The notes under the pieces: generated by a model | What the model was told of the DNA's origin: nothing | The model's input: only the letters and a program-made list of their open reading frames with translations | The model's database searches: none | Origin: Asticcacaulis biprosthecium C19 | Lineage (GTDB): Bacteria > Pseudomonadota > Alphaproteobacteria > Caulobacterales > Caulobacteraceae | Direction: 5' to 3' | NCBI RefSeq assembly: GCF_000204015.1 | Contig: NZ_GL883077.1 | Coordinates: 1,558,789 to 1,622,788 of the forward strand | DNA length: 64,000 bases | Program-made: the position numbers and the translations under genes | Shown: positions 16,514 to 24,517 of the stretch, one piece after another | How positions within the stretch are numbered: position 1 is the stretch's first letter | Layout: the number at the start of each line of letters is the position of its first letter

Positions 16514-16732
16514 TCAGTTCCAGAGCTGGACGATTTCCAGTTTTTTGGCGGGGGCTGTAACCAGGACCGGCAAGGTGACTTCGTGGCCTTCGGGCAGGGC
16601 GTCGGCGATGGTGGCCAGGCCGGGGTTTAGGCCGAGCACGGTTTCGACGACTTCGGCCGTGGCACCCAGGACACGCCAGACCAGGGCGTCGAGGGTTTCA
16701 CCTTGAAGGGCGGTTGCGGTTCGGGTGGCCAT
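16514..16732 (-). CDS. X: Tail protein X (LysM-like)
   Basis: Encodes 72 residues (P2 gpX: 67) with a LysM-like fold pattern: GETLDALVWRVLGATAEVVETVL, then NPGLATIADALPEGHEVTLPV. P2 gpX is a small tail protein. Its ATG overlaps the last base of L. Confidence 0.88.
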   Translation of the reverse strand: MATRTATALQGETLDALVWRVLGATAEVVETVLGLNPGLATIADALPEGHEVTLPVLVTAPAKKLEIVQLWN

Positions 16733-17217
16733 CAGATCAGGCTCGATCTGGTACGTTTCAGCCCCTGAAGCGAGCGCAGGGCCTGGGTGGCATTGCGGCG
16801 GTAGTCGCCGGCGGTCAGGTAGGTTTCCTGGTCGCGTGTCGCACCGGCGGGCGTGGCGGTGATGTCGCCATGCGTTTCCGAAAGGTCAGCCGCGGCGGTT
16901 TGGTACACGGCACGGCGCCACAACATGACCAGCTTGGATTCGTCGCCTATTTTTGGCGATGGGACCTCGATCAGGAGGTCATGCCCGGCTTCGACCTGAA
17001 GCGCGGTCCAGTCGGTCAGGTCGAGGTCGACGGACAGCATGGCCTGCAGAAGGGCTTCCTTCATGCGATCGTTCGGGATCGAGGTGCCCCCAATACGCAT
17101 GGTGTCGCGGAAATGGTTGACCGAAGGCTGTGGCCAGAAGGACCCGGCTTCCATGGCGACGGCATCGCATTCGGGCGACAGGGCCGGTTCGGGGGAGAAG
17201 GAAACGCCGTTGGTCAT
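16732..17217 (-). CDS. L: Head completion protein L
   Basis: Encodes 161 residues (P2 gpL: 169) with the family patterns WPQPSVNHFRDTMRIGGTSI and LTAGDYRRNATQALRSLQG. It seals the DNA-filled head. It lies about 105 bp after M; the gap is GC-rich with no gene. Confidence 0.88.
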   Translation of the reverse strand: MTNGVSFSPEPALSPECDAVAMEAGSFWPQPSVNHFRDTMRIGGTSIPNDRMKEALLQAMLSVDLDLTDWTALQVEAGHDLLIEVPSPKIGDESKLVMLWRRAVYQTAAADLSETHGDITATPAGATRDQETYLTAGDYRRNATQALRSLQGLKRTRSSLI

Positions 17218-17322
17218 AGGTCACCGTGAAAGAGAGTTCCGGGGGTGGGGATCGGGATCCGGACGGGGGAGAAAATCCCGCCGGATCCTTCACCGCCCCC
17301 GGGCGCCGCGGGGGGCAGCTGA

Positions 17323-18213
17323 TCAGGCGTCAGACTTGGCCACGATCCTTTTCAGGGTATCGAGGTCCTGTTTGACGCCAACCTTGTCATGAAGCTGGAT
17401 CGCGCGGGTAAAATGTTCGACGCCGGCTTCGGCGGCGGCGCGCTTTGCGCCGGCCGGGCCATCGGCTGTCGGTTCCGTGTTCTGGGCGCGGCGCAGATAT
17501 TGCTGGCCCAGGCCCTTTTGCAGCTTCGCGCGGACGATGTCGTTGACGTCGTGGCCTTCGGTGAGGGCAACGGCGCGGTTGAGGACATCGATGTCAAAGT
17601 CGAGATCCAGCGCCTTGGCGGCGATGGCGGCGTCGGCGACCAGGTCGCCGATCAGGGTTGCCGGTGTGCGGTTGTAGCGTTCGGGCAGGGTCAGTCCGTA
17701 TTTCAGGACGTGTTCGGCCATTTGCAGGCCCAGATCGAAGTCACCGACATCGAGACGCCAGATCATCAGTTCGACAAAGACTTCGTCCTGAGACGCGCGG
17801 CTGGTTTCTTCGGCGGTGGCCAGGACGGCCACGACGTGATCGTCATAGTCGGCCAGCATGGTCTTTTTCGCCTCGATCTTGCGTTCGATCGATTTGATGT
17901 CTTTCAGCCGGGCCATGTGTTCGCCCAGCTGGGCGCGCAGCAGGTCATAGGCCGAGGCGGCGGGGCCGTCGAGGTTGCGGTCTGGGGCGGTTTCGCCGAC
18001 AATGGCGGCGGGCGTGGTGGCTTTCAGCAGGTGGCGCTGGGCGGGTGACAGGCGATCCTTGCGCTCACGATTCGGCGCCAGGGTCTGGGCGAACTGCGGA
18101 GGACGGGGCGTGCGGGCCTTTTCCGCGCGTTCGGTTTCGGCGGCCAGGGCTTCGACGCCGGCGGCGGTGACCTGGGCAGTGTAGCGTTCACGATGGCGCT
18201 GGGCGGGTGTCAT
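17323..18213 (-). CDS. M: Terminase small (endonuclease) subunit M
   Basis: Encodes 296 residues (P2 gpM: 247). The start at 18213 (MTPAQRHRERYTAQVTAAG) follows AAGGAG by 8 bases; an upstream ATG at 18255 falls inside a terminator hairpin. The family core is YDLLRAQLGEHMARLKDIKSIERKIEAK near residue 110, then DEVFVELMIWRLDVGDFDLGLQMAEHVLKYG. With P it cuts cos and packages DNA. The C-terminal 50 residues look TPR-like and account for the extra length. Confidence 0.9.
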   Translation of the reverse strand: MTPAQRHRERYTAQVTAAGVEALAAETERAEKARTPRPPQFAQTLAPNRERKDRLSPAQRHLLKATTPAAIVGETAPDRNLDGPAASAYDLLRAQLGEHMARLKDIKSIERKIEAKKTMLADYDDHVVAVLATAEETSRASQDEVFVELMIWRLDVGDFDLGLQMAEHVLKYGLTLPERYNRTPATLIGDLVADAAIAAKALDLDFDIDVLNRAVALTEGHDVNDIVRAKLQKGLGQQYLRRAQNTEPTADGPAGAKRAAAEAGVEHFTRAIQLHDKVGVKQDLDTLKRIVAKSDA

Positions 18214-18228
18214 GGGTCTTTCTCCTTC

Positions 18229-18262
18229 AAAAAAAGGGATGGCGCATGACACCATCCCTTTT
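18229..18262 (-). terminator. Rho-independent terminator/attenuator between N and M
   Basis: On the minus strand AAAAGGGATGG and CCATCCCTTTT form an 11-bp perfect stem with a 9-base loop, followed by a T-run, just after the capsid gene and before the M ribosome site. It should let most transcripts end after the abundant capsid protein and only some read on into M. Confidence 0.75.
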
Positions 18263-18285
18263 CACGTTTTGGTGCTTGCCTGCGG

Positions 18286-19305
18286 TTAAGCCGCGTTTTT
18301 CAACTCGATATTCTCGATCATGCAGGCCAGTTCGAGGTCTTCGATGACGTAGGCATAGTTGCCCGATTGATAGTCCTCGTACTGGTCGCGCTTCGCGTTA
18401 TCGACCAGGGTGCGGCGGTGGGCGCCTTCCTGTTCGTAGATCGACAGGTTGTCGTAGGTGGTGATCAGGATCGTGCCGGCGGGGAAGAAGGGAACGGTAA
18501 CAGCCGGCAGGCCGCCCAGGCGCTTGGTCGACATGACGATGTCGCTGGCAACCATGTTTTCGCTGTCCTGGTCGCGATTGATGATCGGCAGATACTTATC
18601 GTGCAGCAGCTCACGCGAGACGATGACGATCAGGTTCGGATTGTCGCGATGTTGCGCGGGCAGCAGGGTGTGCACCGCGTCGTAGACCAGGGCGTCGAGG
18701 TTGGCGTAGTCGGCGGCGGCGTGGGTTCCGTAGCTGACTTCGTCTTCGACAGCGCCTTCGGTCATGACGCGGGCGGCGTTTTCGACGCGCATCTTTTGCA
18801 GCCAGCCGATATTGACGTCCTGGAGCAGCGGATAGGTGCCGCGGTTGGTGGCGGCGGCGGCCGAGGTACCGTTCCAGCCAATCATAATCATGTCGAGCGC
18901 GATGCGCTTGATGATTTCGTTCTGGATCCGCACCTGGAAGTCCGGGAACTTGGCCCAGAGGTCCAGCTTCGCATAGGTCAGGGCCGTGTCGAAGTTGGTC
19001 TGTTTACAGTCGTAGCTGCGATCGTCGAGCGCCGACGGGTCCTGTACCGGGCGATCCGTGGTCGCAGTGTTGACGCGGCCGGCCAGGGTCGAGGAGATCG
19101 ACAGGCCGATGATCTGGGCAGACTTTTCGCGGACCAGCGGCATGTTGATGCGCGAAAGGAAGTCGCTCGATTCCTGAAGCTTGGTCACCAGGGTCTGCTG
19201 GACCTCAGGGGCCGCGACGAACTTTTGCGTCGCGTCGGGAACACCGTTGATCAGGGCGATGTGCGAGACGTACATCAGCATCGCCGCGCGGGTGAGATTG
19301 TTCAT
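18286..19305 (-). CDS. N: Major capsid protein N
   Basis: Encodes 339 residues (P2 gpN: 357). Family landmarks are FLSRINMPLVREKSAQIIGLS near residue 48, ALDDRSYDCKQTNFDTALTYAKLDLWAK near 93 and VIVSRELLHDKYLPIINRD near 226. HK97-fold shell protein, normally processed by gpO. It lies downstream of the scaffold gene. Confidence 0.94.
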   Translation of the reverse strand: MNNLTRAAMLMYVSHIALINGVPDATQKFVAAPEVQQTLVTKLQESSDFLSRINMPLVREKSAQIIGLSISSTLAGRVNTATTDRPVQDPSALDDRSYDCKQTNFDTALTYAKLDLWAKFPDFQVRIQNEIIKRIALDMIMIGWNGTSAAAATNRGTYPLLQDVNIGWLQKMRVENAARVMTEGAVEDEVSYGTHAAADYANLDALVYDAVHTLLPAQHRDNPNLIVIVSRELLHDKYLPIINRDQDSENMVASDIVMSTKRLGGLPAVTVPFFPAGTILITTYDNLSIYEQEGAHRRTLVDNAKRDQYEDYQSGNYAYVIEDLELACMIENIELKNAA

Positions 19306-19358
19306 GGTCGTTTAGGCTCCGGTGGCGAGGAAACGAGAGGCGGTTCGGTTTAGGGCGA

Positions 19359-20198
19359 TCAGCAGACGGCGAGGACGCGGCCGTCGCCGCCCGAGGCGGT
19401 CGGGCGGGGCGTGTAGGAATTGTCGGGGGTCTTCTCGACAATGGCCTTCAGCGCGTCGAAATCGCGGCGCTGGGTGTCGAGATCGGTGCGCAGGGCGCCG
19501 AAGGATTCGGTGACCGACTTGGCCAGGGCTGCGGTGGCGTCGGCCTGGGCCTGCATGCCGGCGGCGAACAGTTCCAAGCCCTGGGGCGCGGGGACGTTCG
19601 GGGTGATGACCTCGACCTTCGGCACGTCCTTGTTGCCGCCGGTCAGGGCAGTGACGGCCGCCGACAATGTCGACAGGGCGAGCGTCAGGGCGCCTTGGGT
19701 TTCGGTCGGTTTGTCTTCGTCGAACTTGAAGCTGTCGTGTTCGTGCGGGTCGGTCGGGATGGTCGCGAAGGCCTTGGAGAATTGCAGGCGTTCGGTGCCG
19801 ATCGAAGCCGGCGTGTCGGTGACGGCGATACCGGTCAGGCCATATTTGCCGGTCTTGGCAAAGTCGGGATAGAGTTCGATCGAGGTGTAGACCTTCTGGT
19901 CAGCCTTGTTCAGATCCTTGGCGCGATCGTTCGGCAGGATTTCAGCGTAGAGACAAGTGCGCTTTTCGGGCTTTCCGCCGATTTGCAGGGTGTCTTCCTG
20001 GACGGACAGGCCGACAACGTCGCCGACCATGCCGAAGGGCTTGTCGCCGCTGATCCCGCGGATGTGTTCGACGTTCACGCGGACGCCATAGGTGTTCGGG
20101 TTGAAGGTTTCGGCGGCCTCGCGCAGCCAGTTCGGATCGATCGTGCGGCCGTCGATGGTCGGGCCGGAAACGGCGACGCGGAACTTCTTGGGCTTCAT
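19359..20198 (-). CDS. O: Capsid scaffolding protein/protease O
   Basis: Encodes 279 residues (P2 gpO: 284). The N-terminal half is the serine-protease domain of gpO (VAVSGPTIDGRTIDPNWLREAAETFNP, VNVEHIRGISGDKPFG with the probable catalytic His, then TSIELYPDFAKTGKYGLTGIAVTDTPASIG). The C-terminal half is Ala/Glu-rich scaffold. It guides assembly and trims N. First gene of the minus-strand head operon, divergent from P. Confidence 0.92.
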   Translation of the reverse strand: MKPKKFRVAVSGPTIDGRTIDPNWLREAAETFNPNTYGVRVNVEHIRGISGDKPFGMVGDVVGLSVQEDTLQIGGKPEKRTCLYAEILPNDRAKDLNKADQKVYTSIELYPDFAKTGKYGLTGIAVTDTPASIGTERLQFSKAFATIPTDPHEHDSFKFDEDKPTETQGALTLALSTLSAAVTALTGGNKDVPKVEVITPNVPAPQGLELFAAGMQAQADATAALAKSVTESFGALRTDLDTQRRDFDALKAIVEKTPDNSYTPRPTASGGDGRVLAVC

Positions 20199-20292
20199 GG
20201 GACGGGCTCCAGGGGCGAAAAGGTGGCGTCTGAAACGCCAGAATTGAGCCCTATTGACGCGCGCAGCCGGGTCGGATTGGCAACCTGACGGC

Positions 20293-20316
20293 TTTGTAAA
20301 TCGGGGATTTACAAGG
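20293..20316 (+). promoter_or_regulatory. Ogr-like palindrome, copy 3 (between O and P)
   Basis: TTGTAAATC and GATTTACAA are perfect 9-bp arms around GGG, followed by GGCGTTGC. The core is the same as the other two copies. The centre is 49 bp from the P ATG at 20353 and 58 bp from the next in-frame ATG. It lies in the P/O divergent region, where P2 has its late promoters. Confidence 0.7.
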
Positions 20317-20352
20317 CGTTGCTGTCATCAGAGCACGGGCGCGCGCGTAACC

Positions 20353-22183
20353 ATGGCCGGCATGAAGCAGAAGCCGGCAACAACCAGGGAAAGGGCTGTC
20401 AAGCCATTCGATCCGAAGCGGCATGCGCGGACGCTTTATTGGTGCGGATGGTCCGTTTCGCAGATTGCGGAAGAGATCGAGCTTCCGCGCACCACGGTCC
20501 AGTCGTGGAAGGACCGCGACAAATGGGATGACGCTTCGCCTTTGATGCAAGCCGAAACCTGCCTGACCACGCGGTTCAACCTGCTGGTCATGAAAGAGGA
20601 AAAGACCGGCCACGATTTCAAGGAAATCGACCTTTTAGGCCGCGAGATGGAGAGACTGGCGCGGGTGCGCCGGTATGAAGCACCTGGCGGGCATGAAGGC
20701 GACCTCAATCCGAAGGTTCAGAACCGGAACAAGGGCGAGCGAAAGAAGGCAGCGCGCAACCTGATCAGCCGAGAGACGGTCGAGAAGCTGGACGCGGCCT
20801 TCCGGGAGGCGTTGTTTGGCTACCAGGAGAACTGGTTAAGCACCACGGGCCGCCGGATCCGGATGTTGTTGAAGTCGCGCCAGATCGGGGCGACCTGGTA
20901 CTTTGCGCGCGAACGGTTGCTGCGGGCGTTGGAGACCGGCAACAACCAGATCTTCATTTCGGCGTCGCGCGCCCAGGCGAACATCTTCCGAAACTACATC
21001 GTCGATTTCGTCTACAAGGTGTCCGGCGTCCAGCTGACCGGCGACCCGATGGTCATTGACCGCGGCCAAGACGCCGACGGTAACATCCTGGAGCCGGTGA
21101 CCCTGTATTTTCTGGGCACCAATTATCGCACCGCTCAAGGTTACACCGGCGACGTCATCATCGACGAATACGCCTGGATCTACGGCTTCGACGACATCTT
21201 CAAGGTGGCGTCGGCGATCGCGACCCACAAGCGCTTCACGATCACGCTGTTTTCGACACCTTCGACCATTGCGCACCCGTCCTATCCGATGTGGACAGGC
21301 GAGCGGTTCAACCGCAAGCGCAGCAAGGCCGACCGGGTCAAGATCGATATCAGCCACGAAGCGCTGAAGGCCGGGGCTGTCGGGCCGGACGGGATTTACC
21401 GGCAGATCATCACGCTGCAGGACGCCATCGACGCTGGTTTCGACCTGGTCGATATCGAAGAACTGCGCCTGCAGTATTCCATCGATGAATTCGCCAACCT
21501 GTTTGGCTGCGAGTTTGTCGACGACAGTAAGTCATCGTTCCCGCTGCACCTGATCAAGCCGTGCATGGTCGACAGCTGGGATGTGTGGGACGATTTCGCG
21601 CCGCTGGCCATCCGTCCTTACAAGGGCGAGACCTGGATCGGTTACGATCCGGACGCCAGCGAGCAGGGCGACGGCGCCGGCGTGGTGGTATGCGCGGCGC
21701 CGAAGAACAAAAAAAGACAAGTTCCGCGTCTTGGAGCGGAAGAAGTTTCGCGGTCTGGATTTCGAGCAGCAGGCCGACGAGATCAAGAAGCTCACCCAAA
21801 AATACCACGTCACTGAAATCGCCATCGACTGCACCGGCGTCGGCAAGGCGGTCTTCGACCTGGTGGTGAAGTTCTTCGTGCGCGCCCGCCGCATCGACTA
21901 TTCGGTGCACGTCAAGAGCCTGATGGTTCTGAAGGCGCAGAACGTCTTCCGCAACCGCCGCATCGAGTTCGACCTGGGCTGGACGGACCTGGCCGCGGCG
22001 CTGATGTCGATCCATCCCGAAATCACCAAGGGCGGGCGTGAAATCACCTACGTCGCCCGGCGCTCGGCCGAGACCGGGCACGGCGATATCGGCTGGGCGC
22101 TGCTGAATTGTCTCTATTGCGAACCGTTGGACGCCGGCGAAGGCGGACAGAAAGCCAAAGTGAGGGTACTCCATGACGAATAA
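20353..22183 (+). pseudogene. P: Terminase large (ATPase) subunit P, interrupted by one-base homopolymer frameshift
   Basis: The first frame from ATG 20353 (MAGMKQKPATTRERAVKPFD) gives an N-terminal HTH (YWCGWSVSQIAEEIELPRTTVQSW), then the ATPase with the RRIRMLLKSRQIGATWYFARE Walker-type segment and VIIDEYAWIYGFDDIF Walker B. After GYDPDASEQGDGAGVVVC the frame is lost at an A7 run (21709-21715). The nuclease half (VTEIAIDCTGVGKAVFDLV onward) continues in another frame to 22183. Dropping one A gives about 609 residues (P2 gpP: 590). As with FI, the shift needed is +1. If real, it separates motor from nuclease and blocks packaging. Confidence 0.9.
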
Positions 22184-23183
22184 GGCCAAAGCCGCCCCAG
22201 GCAAGGGGCGCATGTTCACTTTCGGCGAGCCGGAGTCGGTGCTCGATCGGCGAGACGTGGCACAGTATGCCGAAGCCTGGCGCAACGGGCGATGGTATGA
22301 GCCGCCGGTGGCTATGCGCGACCTGGCACGGCTGTTGAACGTCAATCCGCATCACCGGTCGGCGATCGATGTGAAGCGGAACCTGCTGGTGTCCAGCTTC
22401 GTGCCGTCGACGATGTTAAGCCGCGGAGAGTTTTCGAAATGGGCGTTCGACTTCCTGTGGGCGGGCAATGGCTTTATCGAGCGCGTCGATAATATCGGCG
22501 GCCGGGCGATGGCCCTGAAGCATTCGATGGCGATCAACACCAAGCGCGGGGTGAAGGACGGGGAGTATTTCTTCGTCAATAACCGGTGGCAGGTCCACGA
22601 CTTCAAGCCGGGGTCCATCTTCCATCTGATCGAGCATGACGCGACCCAGGAGATTTACGGGCTGCCCGGATATCTCTCGGCGATGCAGAGCGCGCTGTTG
22701 AATGAGGAGTCGACGCTCTTTCGGCGCAAGTATTTCAAGAACGGCGCGCATGCCGGGTTCGTGTTCTATCTCAACGAAGAGACGATCGATGACGAGTCGG
22801 CGGATGAGATCGAGGAAAGCCTGAAGGGGACGAAGGGGAAGGGGAACTTCCGGAACATCTTCATTCACGCGCCGAAGGGCAAGAAGGACGGGGTCCAGAT
22901 CATCCCGATCGGGGATGCGTCAGCGAAGGACGAATTCCTCAACATCAAGAACACGACGCGCGACGATATCCTGGCGTCGCACCGCGTGCCGCCCCAGCTG
23001 CTGGGCGTGGTGCCGTCGAACACCGGCGGCTTCGGCGATGTCGAGAAGGCCGAGAACACGTTCATGCGTGTCGAGATCCTGCCGTTGCAGGCGCGGCTGC
23101 TGGAGCTGAATGAGTGGCTGGGCGTTGAGGTGGTGCGGTTCGTGCCGTGGGCGCCGCCTGCGGCTGCTGCCAGCGGGGGCTAA
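22173..23183 (+). CDS. Q: Portal protein Q
   Basis: Encodes 336 residues (P2 gpQ: 344). Family landmarks are WYEPPVAMRDLARLLNVNPHH near residue 46, FLWAGNGFIERVDN near 94, GLPGYLSAMQSALLNEESTLFRRKYFKNGAHAGF near 165 and HRVPPQLLGVVPSNTGGFGDVE near 270. It forms the dodecameric ring for DNA entry and exit. The ATG overlaps the P stop by 11 bp. It is transcribed towards the cos-like region as in P2. Confidence 0.94.
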   Translation: MTNKAKAAPGKGRMFTFGEPESVLDRRDVAQYAEAWRNGRWYEPPVAMRDLARLLNVNPHHRSAIDVKRNLLVSSFVPSTMLSRGEFSKWAFDFLWAGNGFIERVDNIGGRAMALKHSMAINTKRGVKDGEYFFVNNRWQVHDFKPGSIFHLIEHDATQEIYGLPGYLSAMQSALLNEESTLFRRKYFKNGAHAGFVFYLNEETIDDESADEIEESLKGTKGKGNFRNIFIHAPKGKKDGVQIIPIGDASAKDEFLNIKNTTRDDILASHRVPPQLLGVVPSNTGGFGDVEKAENTFMRVEILPLQARLLELNEWLGVEVVRFVPWAPPAAAASGG

Positions 23184-23220
23184 GCGACCAGGACATAGGG
23201 CACCAGGTGCCAGCATGTGA

Positions 23221-23246
23221 GGCCGGTAGGGGTAACCCTGCCGGCC
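23221..23246 (+). terminator. Hairpin terminator after Q
   Basis: GGCCGGTAGGG and CCCTGCCGGCC form an 11-bp stem (one T-G wobble) with loop GTAA, followed by TTTG. It lies 38 bp after the Q stop and probably ends the P-Q transcript. Confidence 0.65.
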
Positions 23247-23317
23247 TTTGTCACGCCTGTTGCGCGAATGCCACACAGGGCAGACCGAGGCGCGCGCAGA
23301 CCCCGGGCCGCGCGCTA

Positions 23318-23340
23318 GGCCCCGCGCCTCGCCCGCCCAC
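23318..23340. other. Candidate cos site
   Basis: Read on the minus strand this segment contains GGCGAGGCGCGGGG, very like the start of the P2 cohesive end (GGCGAGGCGGGG...). It is about 140 bp beyond Q, where P2 has cos. The cut positions cannot be told from the sequence. Confidence 0.5.
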
Positions 23341-23549
23341 TTCTTGTATGGATTTTGACGCAGATAGCCGGAAACGGCGCGAGGGGAGACACGGGCGCTT
23401 CGATCGACAAAACAGGGCGTTAGCTGCCACAGGCGAAAACCGAGGCTGTGACGCAGTTTGACGCGCAAAAGGTGCCATTTTCGGCGGGGTCGAAGTCGCG
23501 ATTTTCTCCACGCGCCGGCCAGATATTCAGGTGCCTATGCGGGAAACGT

Positions 23550-23811
23550 CTTACCTGCCAAAAGTAACGCCGTTCGCCTTTTTGGTATAGGCAAAAACCT
23601 TATGAGTTTCAGATACTTGCGCTCTTGGGAAGTGGTAAGGCAGGGCTCATAACCTCGCCTTACCTAGAAGGGCGAATTTCCTTACCTCTTTGTTTTTAAA
23701 TAATAAAATAATTCATAAAAGTAAGAGTAAAGACGTCTAACCCGGTAATGTCGAGGTAAGGCGAAAATAATATGCAAAACCGTTTAAAATCAATGAGGTA
23801 AGGCAGGTAAG
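23550..23811. repeat. Cluster of AGGTAAGG repeats in both orientations (possible integrase arm sites)
   Basis: At least seven copies of a GGTAAG core: 23550-23559 (-), 23634-23644 (+), 23657-23665 (-), 23680-23687 (-), 23754-23762 (+) and a tandem pair at 23796-23811 (+). The fuller consensus is AGGTAAGGCAGG. They lie in AT-rich, gene-free DNA 200-450 bp from the tRNA-like attachment core, the place for arm-type binding sites of a tyrosine integrase or for Cox/IHF-like factors. An origin-type iteron array is the alternative. Confidence 0.6.
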
Positions 23812-24002
23812 ATTTTTCCCGTGTGCCCCCTCACATTTTGGCCATTCCCTCCGTTCAATATAGTGCATGCGCTGTCGGTGACTTGTGGTAGTCTTTGGAC
23901 TTCCGGATTTAGATGAAACGTGTTGTATGCCGCATGTGCTGCACATGTGGCCTTGTTACAGCCTTAGATTTTTATGTAGTTGGCCTGTATAGTGTTTTAG
24001 GT

Positions 24003-24050
24003 AGACTACGAATCTGAGGGTCGGGCGTTCGAATCGCTCCGAGTGCGCCA
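24003..24050 (+). other. attR: Prophage right attachment site: 3' half of tRNA-Arg(ACG)
   Basis: The segment reads as an anticodon loop CTACGAA (24006-24012, anticodon ACG), variable region, T-arm GGGCG-TTCGAAT-CGCTC and acceptor strand GAGTGCG ending in CCA at 24050. The 5' part that should pair with the acceptor strand (GCACTCG-like) is absent, so this is not a working tRNA. It is the piece left when an element integrates from the anticodon loop to the 3' end. The intact tRNA should be at the far left end of the prophage. Confidence 0.72.
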
Positions 24051-24093
24051 TCCAACAAAAAAGCCTCCCCTCGCGGGAGGCTTTTTTGTTGGA
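24051..24093 (+). terminator. Strong rho-independent terminator of the tRNA gene
   Basis: TCCAACAAAAAAGCCTCCC (24051-24069) and its exact complement (24075-24093) form 19-bp arms around CTCGC, with T6 within the 3' arm. It directly follows the tRNA CCA end, so it is probably the host tRNA terminator retained at the junction. Active in both directions by sequence. Confidence 0.85.
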
Positions 24094-24244
24094 TATCGCC
24101 CCTCGGACCGAAAGAACGCCCTTGCTTTCGGCGCGACAGATGCGGGAGCGCGACGCCGCAGCGCAGCGGAGGCTGCCCTGCGCTCAAGTAGCGAAGTGTT
24201 AGCGCACCGCGAATGCGGTAAGCGGCGTTAAAACGCCGCGCATC

Positions 24245-24263
24245 AATCGCTCCGAGTGCGCCA
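24245..24263 (+). repeat. Second copy of the tRNA-Arg 3' end (19 bp)
   Basis: AATCGCTCCGAGTGCGCCA repeats exactly the bases at 24032-24050. The DNA between (24094-24244) has no gene I can support. A second 3'-end copy next to the first is typical of tandem or successive integrations at one tRNA, and may be the att scar of another element. Confidence 0.65.
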
Positions 24264-24413
24264 GCACCGGCGGTGAGAATTGTGTAATTGAAACGCCGTC
24301 ACCGTAATTCTGAGGCATCGGCCTTTGTGTCTATTTGACTGTGCAATCGCGGCGTTTGTGATCAATATAATGGACACAATGCGGTGTTTGAGATGCGCTT
24401 GTCGGCACATAAT

Positions 24414-24516
24414 GTGCATCTTGATGCACGAAAGATTCGACAAATAGTCGAGTTTAATGCACATAAAATTGATATTTAGTGCATTATCATGCACAATTAT
24501 TTTCAAGTAGGTGCAT
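24414..24516 (+). promoter_or_regulatory. Operator array of GTGCAT/ATGCAC sites upstream of mobile mystery A gene
   Basis: Two inverted repeats, GTGCATC-TT-GATGCAC (24414-24429) and GTGCAT-TATC-ATGCAC (24479-24494), plus half-sites at 24457-24462 and 24511-24516, the last just before the ATG. The DNA is AT-rich, as a promoter would be. Such an array before an HTH gene suggests autoregulation by its product. Confidence 0.6.
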
Positions 24517-24517
24517 T

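Noticed and set aside
23545-23815. CRISPR array
   Set aside because: The repeats are only 8-12 bp, occur in both orientations and are irregularly spaced, and no cas genes are present.
24003-24050. A complete tRNA-Arg gene
   Set aside because: The anticodon loop, T-arm and 3' CCA end are present, but the 5' acceptor strand and a proper anticodon stem are missing upstream; only an attachment-site fragment is supported.
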